64,000 bases of DNA from Distichodus sexfasciatus (Eukaryota > Chordata > Actinopteri > Characiformes > Distichodontidae). The translations under genes and the position numbers were made by a program. The notes beneath the pieces are model-generated. The model worked only from the letters and a program-made list of their open reading frames with translations. It ran no database searches and was not told where the DNA came from. The stretch is from assembly GCA_032718565.1 (NCBI GenBank), contig JAVGVS010000558.1, positions 124,001 to 188,000 on the forward strand, in the 5' to 3' direction. Shown here in pieces: positions 56,501 to 64,000 of the stretch (within the stretch, counting starts at the first letter, position 1; each line of letters opens with the position of its first letter).

Positions 56501-58364
56501 CGTGGGAAGCTCCTATGTCTGCCTATACATTAGTCCTCACCTTTATCGCAGCAGAATAGGTACTCTTTACTGCCGGGGTGTCAAAGCAAGGAAAGAAGGA
56601 GCGGTTGAGTACGGCCTGGCCTTGTGTAAAGACGTACGGCTTGAGCTTTCCCGCAGTCTGCTCTGGGTCCAGCCAGCAAACCTGGGAGAACATACATGCA
56701 CCAGATAAGCAAGCTTCTTTACCTTCAATGCAGCCGAGTAACAGGCCTTTGACATTGGAGTATGGAAGCCTGGGAACAGGCTCCGGTTCAACACGGGGAA
56801 ACCGGAGGTGTACAGGAATGGCAGACGCTTCTCAGCTGTCTTCTCTGGATCCAGCCATGACATCTAGGAGATGTCATGATTGTAAGCTTATGCATTAGAG
56901 TGTGTGTGCGTGACTGTGTGCTGAGGGTTCATTGTAAGAAAACAGACACCGGACTTTGAGAACTGTATGTTCTGGCAAGTGGTGTGAAAGTTAGAGGTGG
57001 ACAGTAACTAAGTACATTTACTTGAGTACTGTACTTAAGTAAAGTTTTGGAGTATCTGTACTTCACTTGAGTAGTATTTTATTTGGAAACGTATGACTTC
57101 CACTTCACTACATTTTAAAGACAAATACTGTACTTTTTACTTCACTACATTTCTATCAAAGTTCTCGTTACTCGTTACTTTCAAATGTGTGGATAAAGTG
57201 GCTGTTATTCCCCCTTTTCTAAAAGGTGATTGGTTGTTTGGCAGGTGACAGTCAGTAGGGTTACATCACGCCTGTAGCCTGGAACTATAAAACCAAGTTC
57301 AGACAGTTCTGCTGTTTTCTGTCTTGATTAAAACATTGTTGCTGTTGGAAAGTCATGAAGCTACAGGTGTAGAGCTGGGTTTTAAGCAGGTTGGAATGTT
57401 GATTTTATATTGTGAGCAGGCTGCATTTACAGCTACTGCACTGTCCTCCTGATTAACATACACATATATGTGTGCACACACCGCCAGAGCTGTGTCAGAA
57501 CACTACCGTCCTGTTTTGTGGGGGTGTGTAGTCTTACAATTAATTACAAAGTAAACTAAGGAATGGTTTTCTTTGTCAGTCGGGGTTGTGTTTCATTCTG
57601 TAACATTCTACCAGTTCTATATTCTACAGCTTCTACAAGCTAGTCAGAGGCATTAGGTGTTGTAAGTGTTGTGGCACTAATGCAACAACGTGGTGAAAGA
57701 AGATGTCCTTTTAGTACTTAAGTATTTTTTTAAAACAAGTACTTCAGTACTTTAACTTAAGTAAAAATTTGACTGTACGACTTTCACTTGTATTGGAGTA
57801 GCATTTGACTAGTGGTATCTGTACTTTCACTTAAGTAATGAAGTTAGCTACTTTGCCCAAAGTGCACAAAGACCTATGGTGGTGACACATGTACCATTGG
57901 AATCTGCTGACCGTAACAATACTGGAAATACTTCCCTCATTTACTTTCAATACTAAAACTGGCTAACATTGCATAGAAATGTTAATGGTTCTTACCCCCG
58001 GTCCATCCGAGGCTGTATATTTGATTGAAAGTTGAAACTTGTCCTCTGCATTCCATGGAGAGAGAAACTGTACGACCAACGTGGTGCCATAACTCGTGAA
58101 GTCCCGAGTAAGGAATTCGACTGCAATCCAATCCTGATCATTCAGACTAAACGAAACTTCACGAATATTTAAAGTCGGATGAATGTCAAAGAGAAGCTCA
58201 TTTTGGGGACCCTGGATGCACTGCATTCGCAGAGTTTCTGTTCCGGATAAACATTTCTTTTCAAAATTCACCTGCAAATCCAGATGGAAATGCTCGATTT
58301 TGAACTGCCGAAAACTAGACGACGTAGCAACGTCTTCTGATTTATCCGAATGGAGCACCGGCAT
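53514..58364 (-). CDS. rnpep: Aminopeptidase B (M1 family), with an alternative second exon
   Basis: A zinc exopeptidase that removes N-terminal Arg and Lys; related to leukotriene A4 hydrolase. Exons: 57996-58364, then 56723-56863 (2B) or 56541-56681 (2A), 55945-56096, 55344-55460, 55002-55237, 54744-54857, 54540-54652, 54332-54440, 54003-54227, 53769-53911, 53514-53660 (TGA at 53514-53516). With one second exon the protein is 621 residues; mammalian enzymes have about 650. Visible: GGMENP substrate loop, HEICHSWFGN zinc motif (HEXXH) and the third ligand in NEGFTMYAQRR, all in exon 55002-55237; PYEKGFCFVSYL carries the catalytic tyrosine. I chose the ATG at 58362-58364 (MPVLHSDKSED); an in-frame GTG lies upstream but is not needed. 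There are no frame breaks. Confidence 0.96.
56541..56681 (-). other. rnpep: rnpep exon 2A (canonical version)
   Basis: 47 codons in phase 0, opening VCWLDPEQTAGKLKP and carrying FTQGQAVLNRSFFPCFDTP, the substrate-pocket segment conserved in aminopeptidase B and LTA4 hydrolase. Acceptor TTCTCCCAG, donor GTGAGG. Confidence 0.92.
56723..56863 (-). other. rnpep: rnpep exon 2B (diverged duplicate)
   Basis: Also 47 codons in phase 0, opening MSWLDPEKTAEKRLP. It keeps VLNRS-x-FP and YSAA-x-K but has YTSGF in place of FTQGQ and FPGFHTP in place of FPCFDTP. Acceptor ATCTCCTAG, donor GTAAAG. The open frame, equal length and intact splice sites argue that it is used. Only 41 bp separate it from exon 2A. 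Confidence 0.88.
56993..57862. mobile_element. hAT-like element of the TACTTAAGTA family in rnpep intron 1
   Basis: The left part reads AGAGGTGGACAGTAACTAAG, and both ends are rich in inverted TACTTAAGTAA/TTACTTGAGTA motifs. The interior contains unrelated sequence without a transposase. Confidence 0.55.
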
Positions 58365-59277
58365 TTTATCCGTAACGACAGCGCACCGACGGCGGCGATA
58401 GTCAGTAGTAACCTGCACAAGTTCCCGGTTGCCAGTCGGCTATCTCATTCCCGACTTCCGGGAAAGATGGCCGACCGGGTGCATCGTCTGCCAATTTGTC
58501 CCAACTTTACCCAAATCATACCATACTATCATTTTCTGATCCAAGTACAATGTCAATATTTAATAAATGGCCGCAAGCGGCAACCAGCGGGGTCCAAGCA
58601 CACGTCGCAAAAATAAAATAAATTAAAAAATTCACAAAAGGGTAATTGAGCATTAGTTGTATCTGTGTTTTTGTGTGTTATAGACACACCTCCACACATT
58701 GTTAATGCAGATGTTTATTTGTGGAGGGAAGCTGACACACACCGAATAAGCTTACCGAGATGCTGGTCACGGGAGCAATAAGGAGGGAGACCGCACATAT
58801 ATAAATATATAAATTGAATATATAAATAATTGTGGCATTGAGCAAAGAGTGTGCGGTCTCCCTCTTTACCTTATTAATGCTGATGTTTATGACATAGGAT
58901 GAATGTCATATAGGCAGGTGGACATTTCACTTCGCTTCACTTTGTGCAAAGTGTCTGGACACTCTCCATTGGCATATGTTTACTTCGCGGTGGGTGGGCA
59001 CTTTGTTTGAACTTTTCTGTTCACTGACTGATTGCTAGAAAATACATTTGGGGCAAACTGAAGCCTTTGGAGAGTACCCTAACTTAGTACTATAGCGAAA
59101 TACAATATTGAGCAAAGGTACTTTGGTGGCGCTAGCTTGACTCATACCCTGTCATAGCCGGTCATATCCAAGAATTGTGTGATTTGGAAGTGAAGCTTCT
59201 TTACCATTTACTTAATTTTACTTAGTTTGTTACAAAACTGATTTAATAAAAATGAAATAAGTAATCACCGAATCCCC

Positions 59278-59318
<41 letters not shown>

Positions 59319-59508
59319 CTCTAAAAGTTTTCATATAAGAATTCAGTGGTTTTCTATAATTATGAAAATTAGGTAACTTTATGAAAATTTTGCTTGCAAA
59401 CAATATTGCAAAAGAAAGCTCCATTATGACATGGCATAATATTATGCGGTGTTTTAGCGCCCTCTATTGTTCAAATAGTACTATTGTATACTAGGCGAGT
59501 GTATATAT
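58365..59508. promoter_or_regulatory. rnpep: rnpep promoter region and spacer
   Basis: An ETS-like ACTTCCGG (58455-58462) and a YY1-like AAGATGGCC (58466-58474) lie about 100 bp upstream of the ATG, a combination common in TATA-less housekeeping promoters. Sequence from 58600 onward is AT-rich, with a (TAA)n repeat at 59278-59319. Confidence 0.45.
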
Positions 59509-60403
59509 CAGAGGTGGAAAGAGTACTGAAAATTTGTACTCAAGTACAAGTACTGTTACATTGGTTAAAATGTACTCAATTACAAGTAAAAGTACAGGTG
59601 TTAAAAAAAATACTTGAGTAAAAGTACAAAGTACTCTTCTCAAAAACTACTCAGAGTACTAATTACTTTTTAACCGATGGATGTTTTATTGCATTGTCAA
59701 TAGCAGGCATTCGATTGGATTCACCAGTATAAAATATCTACGTTCAAAGCACATTTCTCAGATGAACAAGGTATAGAAAGGCAATTTGTTTTGTAAATAA
59801 ATGTAGATATAAAGCAGGAATTTTGTTTGTTGAAACAATTACAAAAATGTTTTTGAACATGCATAGAACAGTTAAAACATTTCCAAGTACACTGCGAACA
59901 ACAGGCAGGTAAGCGTCTTAAACTCTTAGACATAATAGCATTTCTGTCACATTTCACTTTCTGAACCTTTTGTTCAGTTTCAGCAAGAGCTGCTTTTCTA
60001 AATTAACAGTCTATCCGGCTTCGTTTGGCTCCATTTTCTCCATTTTGGCTTCTTTCTCTCCAAGTCTTCAGTCTATAAATTAGTTTGTACTCCACTGTGT
60101 AGTACCTCCAGACACTTGTGCCTGCTGCTGCAGCCGAGTTTATTCTTTGCTTACGTCATAGATTAATTGGCGCGGTCGCGATTGCACAGCCTTATTGGCT
60201 GCAAAGATGCAGATGAAATTTCTGAATATTAATTCAAATTGTGGGCGTACTCAGTAGCAACTTTTGATTTTATAAGTAGCGAAGTAGATTACATGGTGTA
60301 AAATTACACACTTGAAAAACTACTCATAAAAGTACAAGTACCCCCAAAAAATCTACTTAATTACAGTAACGTGAGTATTTGTAATTCGTTACTTCCACCC
60401 CTG
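59509..60403. mobile_element. Complete hAT-type non-autonomous element with 8-bp TSD
   Basis: Starts CAGAGGTGGAAAGAGTACTG and ends CGTTACTTCCACCCCTG, imperfect inverted copies. It is flanked on both sides by the direct repeat GTATATAT (59501-59508 and 60404-60411), the 8-bp duplication expected for hAT transposition. No transposase is present. It is the family reference for the fragments at 13340, 15724 and 56993. Confidence 0.88.
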
Positions 60404-61989
60404 GTATATATAAAGTTACTGGGTATATATAAGGGCTACTGGGCCCTTTTATAGGTGCAGTCTCCCTTTCGATTGGTCGGAGAGTTCAAGTTTTGCTCAA
60501 TCAGTGACGCAAGTGTAGGGGATATCCAATAGGGAAGCCCTTTGGAGGGCGGAGCCTGTACGACATGGAAATTTATGACGTTACGCAGTGACGTTATATC
60601 TGCGTTTGTGTGCATAACAGTAGAACTCTAGGTAAAAACTATATTAAGATGAACAAACAGCAGTTGGCACCTCACTCCGGCACAGATTAGAATATTATGG
60701 AGCACTAACGCACTATGTTCAAGGTTCAAGGTTCAAGGTACTTTATTGTCATCAGTTGCTTTAAACAAGTACAAAGTGTGATGAGACAGCGTTTCCCCAT
60801 GGCCCCGGTGCAACATATAGTAACACAGAAACATTGTATTCAACAGGACAGAATGTGCAACAAGCAACACAATAAATACAGAACGAATGCAATAATATAG
60901 TACACAAGTGACATTCAGTGAAGAGATGGAATGTGAACAAGTATTGCTTAGTGTAAACAAGTATTGCTTAGTAATGTAATGTTTTAAGGCACATTGGCAG
61001 CAACGGCATCCAAGCAGCTTATGACAGACGGAGTGCAAGAGCATCACAATACAAAGACAATCATAATAAATAAATAGACAGAACAATAGATACACAACAG
61101 TCCAGTACTATTGAAGGTGGGGATGTAAACCCCCACCTATGATTATTATACTGCACAGGTTAGATGTAGAATTGAGGACATCAATTGAGGGAGGAGTATA
61201 CAGTTATTCTATTAACTCTAGTGCATCTGAGTGTGCCTGATGTAAACAGTAGAGGTGGTTGACGGCACACTTTATGTTGACGGTAAAGAGGCTTGAATAT
61301 GAAGACAAGTCTGTTCCTACTTTGCGTTAGCTATACACCGTGGTTCACAGTGGTTAGCGGGTAGGTTTTTACGGAAACACAAAGCAGATCCAGTGAAATA
61401 GTGTTTGAAGCTGAGGTAGAGTGAAATCCCAGACGCTGATGAGAGTGTACTGACTTGTGCGTGTGTGTGTGTTTGTGTCAATTGGGCAGAACTCCACCCA
61501 GAAAACAAAGGCACAACCTTGTAGGGACAGAAATGACAAGGTCACGTAAACTCAACCTAATTCCAATCAAATAATGATTGAAGCTGAAGTAGAATGGAAT
61601 CCCGGACGATCTGGCAAATGTGACGTCATCGCGTGACTTGTGCATTAGCGCCTCAGTGAATCAGACTGCATATGTTTATGTAGTATTCCTTAGCATTCCT
61701 CCCCGACTTTACAGGCCAATACCAATCACAAGCACTGCTCACCCATCTGAGGGGAATAATTTAAATATGTCATTTTATTTATAATTTTTTATTATAAATG
61801 TATTTTAATTCATAATAAAAAAATAAAATGTATTATCTGTACATACCCAGCTATCAATCATATAAATATATACTGTTACTAACTCTCTCTCTATGTCTTC
61901 ATTAACATGCATCCAAAGTGAAAAGTCTACCTGCCAACAAGACCTCTTAGATGAAATAAATCTCCTTTTAAAAAAAAAGAAAAGAAAAA
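60404..61989. other. Repeat-derived spacer
   Basis: AAGGTTCAAGGTTCAAGGTACTTTATTGTCATC at 60719 onward looks like the 3' end of a non-LTR element. No gene was found. Confidence 0.45.
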
Positions 61990-62640
61990 AAGATGCCAAC
62001 AAAAACTAAATATTCAACTCGCATAGGTTCCAGCACACATGGGGTTGAAGGGAATGAAACAGTGGACAGATCATGTCAAGTTGCAAATACCACTAAGCAG
62101 ATTAAAGTAAGTGTCCAAGACAATATCAACAAAAAATGGCTGGATAGGTGGGATGATGAGGAAAGAGGCAGGCATCTATATAAAATACAATAGGAGGAGA
62201 TAATAGCAAGAAGGATCAGTGCACTGAATCGGCAGGAGGAAACATGGTTTACCAGACTGAGAATAGGACACGCAAGTTTACACAGTGGTTTACATATAAT
62301 TAGAAAACACCAGACTGGAGAAACTGCGCACGCTGTGGAGAAACAGAAAACATAGAGCATGTCCTTCTAAACTGCAGGCAGTATTTCAGAGACAGAGGAA
62401 AACTGAGAAGGGCAATAAAGAAGGCATTAACGTTCAAACGACTTTTTAAGTCTGTTATGGAGCTTTTAAAAGAGACGTATTAAGTGTGCTGTAGAGTTTT
62501 TAAATGAACCAACTAGCAAGCAGAATTTACTGTCCCCCCCGGCCTAACATCCCATGGGATCACATCTCAGCCCAGAAGATGGCGGTAGTGCACTCAGTTT
62601 GCCAATAAAATTCGCTGAAGAAGAAGACAAAATAGTTGCC
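61990..62640 (+). mobile_element. 3' end of an RNase H-bearing LINE, degenerate
   Basis: The frame at 61993-62193 reads HGVEGNETVDRSCQVAN, the end of a LINE ribonuclease H domain, followed by INKKWLDRWDDEERGRHLY. After a stop, fragments of LRIGH, a C-x-x-C region, EHVLLNC and YFRDR follow in shifting frames. The tail AATTCGCTGAAGAAGAAGAC is typical of such fish elements. Confidence 0.75.
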
Positions 62641-62747
62641 ACTCTGCCTCAGACTAATATTTATTCAAAAAATATTTTTCAAGTGTCTTGGGACTTAATC
62701 GGTTCCTTTTTTCTCACACAGAAAGTCACCAGCCTTTAAAAACACAC

Positions 62748-63690
62748 TCACATAGAGCCGACAATGCAGGAGTACACAAAAATTTCAGAACCAGCTGCTA
62801 GATGTTGGGGTACTTTTGTTTTTTTTGGTGTTGCCCAGTACTGCATGAGTTCTTCAGATCTAGGGATGTTTGGTTCCTTCAGGTCCCGCTGAATGTCCAC
62901 AGTAGTATCCTGCAGTCGCACTGTGGGTTCCTCTGCTCTGCTCTGCTCCACGTCAGCATCTAAGTGGCACCCTAGATTGTTGCCTAGGGTTTCTATTAAT
63001 TATTCAACGAGTTGTGACATCATTCTTGTATCTAATGAACCATCTCGATAAAAACTTTATATATTGAATAAGCAAAATTTTTAAAAACCCACTAGATGAG
63101 GTAGCTGCTGTTTTCTCCAGTAATGATATTGATTCTGAAGATGAGCAGAAAGGTGACATGTCTGAATTTTTCATAATGGCAGGGCACTCTGCTGTAAGCC
63201 TTTTTACTGCCTCCGATGCTTTGTGCTGGTTAAAAATCCAACACTGTGGCCATGGTTAAAATGTTTGCTGACTCCACATTGGAAAGTCTCTCTCTCAGTA
63301 AGTTAATTAAATTTGCTCCCATTTGACTTGCCATCATTGTTGTTAAAGTGAGCATGTCTTCCTGCGTTTAATATTCAATAATTTTCATCAGTGGGTTGAT
63401 CTTCAACCCCAACACCCTCTTTTCTTCAGAGAGCTTAACTGTGGCATCGTTAATGCTTGCCAGTATGTTCAGACACTCATGCTGACGAACTACCCTGCCA
63501 AGAGGGGCCTTGGGTCAGTTTGGAGAGATGCCGGGGCAGCCCCTACTGCTTCTCTTAACTCATGCAGACTCTTTAACATATGGAACGTGCTGTTCCAATG
63601 TGTCTCCAGTGTGTCGCAGTTCTTTAACACATCTTTAACAACCATATTCACAAGGACTTCACCAGTTTCTTTCTTTCTTGATGCTGCAAC
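62748..63690 (-). pseudogene. Decayed hAT transposase (C-terminal half)
   Basis: On the minus strand: WNSTFHMLKSLHELREAVGA near 63530-63620, a TVLDF / ASEAVKRLTAECPAIMKNSD-like region near 63110-63260 with breaks, and the dimerisation-region fragment DLKEPNIPRSEELMQYW at about 62830-62900. Several stops and shifts make it a fossil. The final 300 bp of the window add nothing recognisable. Confidence 0.75.
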
Positions 63691-64000
63691 CAGAGGAATA
63701 TTTACAAATAGTAAAATGTATTATATTTACTGTATGTGTATGTGTTCTTTTTTTAATGTTTGTATAGTGAGTATTAACACACCATGGCCTGGACTAACTT
63801 GCCTGGTCTCTCTTTCTTTTTCATGCAAGACTCTGTAATGCCACAACATAGATGAAGTGTTGTTGTTGTACACTAACAACCTTATCACATACCAGACACC
63901 TTACCTATGGAAAAAGATACACTGTGAATAAGACGGCAACATTCAAAAGTGATTTATGTAACACATTAACATGAGAACATTGAAATTATCTGATCATACA

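Noticed and set aside
58365..58418. Upstream GTG start extending rnpep by 18 codons
   Set aside because: The extension (QVTTDYRRRRC...) has no counterpart in the family, and a good ATG lies at 58362-58364.
61993..62193. Small plus-strand protein gene
   Set aside because: Its sequence is the end of a LINE ribonuclease H domain with stops just beyond, not a host gene.

Overview
This is nuclear DNA of a vertebrate, most likely a teleost fish. The coding exons are short, have GT-AG borders and match vertebrate protein families closely. The introns and spacers are full of fish-type hAT elements, tRNA-derived SINEs and LINE remnants. The gene set (ipo9, kdm5b, rabif, adipor1, cyb5r1, rnpep) is the set found on human chromosome 1q32. 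I recognised the genes by recalled family similarity; no database search was run. Splice sites were set by matching GT/AG borders to codon phase.

Layout: all six genes read on the minus strand. From low to high coordinates: (1) 1-9775, the 5' part of ipo9 (exons 1-12, about 443 codons; the rest lies left of the window). (2) 9776-18720, a spacer with a tandemly duplicated tRNA-Leu block, a truncated tRNA-Leu copy and several hAT-type elements. (3) about 18721-37820, kdm5b, 28 coding exons. (4) 39863-40456, rabif, two exons, with an unexplained open exon-like stretch just upstream of it. (5) 42703-46467, adipor1. (6) 50269-52791, cyb5r1, nine exons and complete. (7) 53514-58364, rnpep, complete, with a duplicated second exon. 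(8) 58365-64000, repeats only: a complete hAT-type element with an 8-bp target duplication, a LINE tail and a decayed hAT transposase.

The genes are unrelated housekeeping functions (nuclear import, histone demethylation, Rab chaperone, adiponectin receptor, NADH-cytochrome b5 reductase, aminopeptidase B) held together by old synteny rather than by a shared pathway. There is no operon, CRISPR array or viral gene.

Most interesting points: rnpep has two alternative, equal-length (141 bp) versions of its second exon only 41 bp apart, which should make their splicing mutually exclusive. kdm5b has a tandem copy of the exon carrying the first cysteines of its last PHD finger. ipo9 has an AT-AC (U12-type) intron with a textbook branch site. 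kdm5b carries small coding indels confined to about 29.3-36.1 kb while all neighbours are intact. SINE tails provide the polypyrimidine tract of a constitutive acceptor in two different genes.
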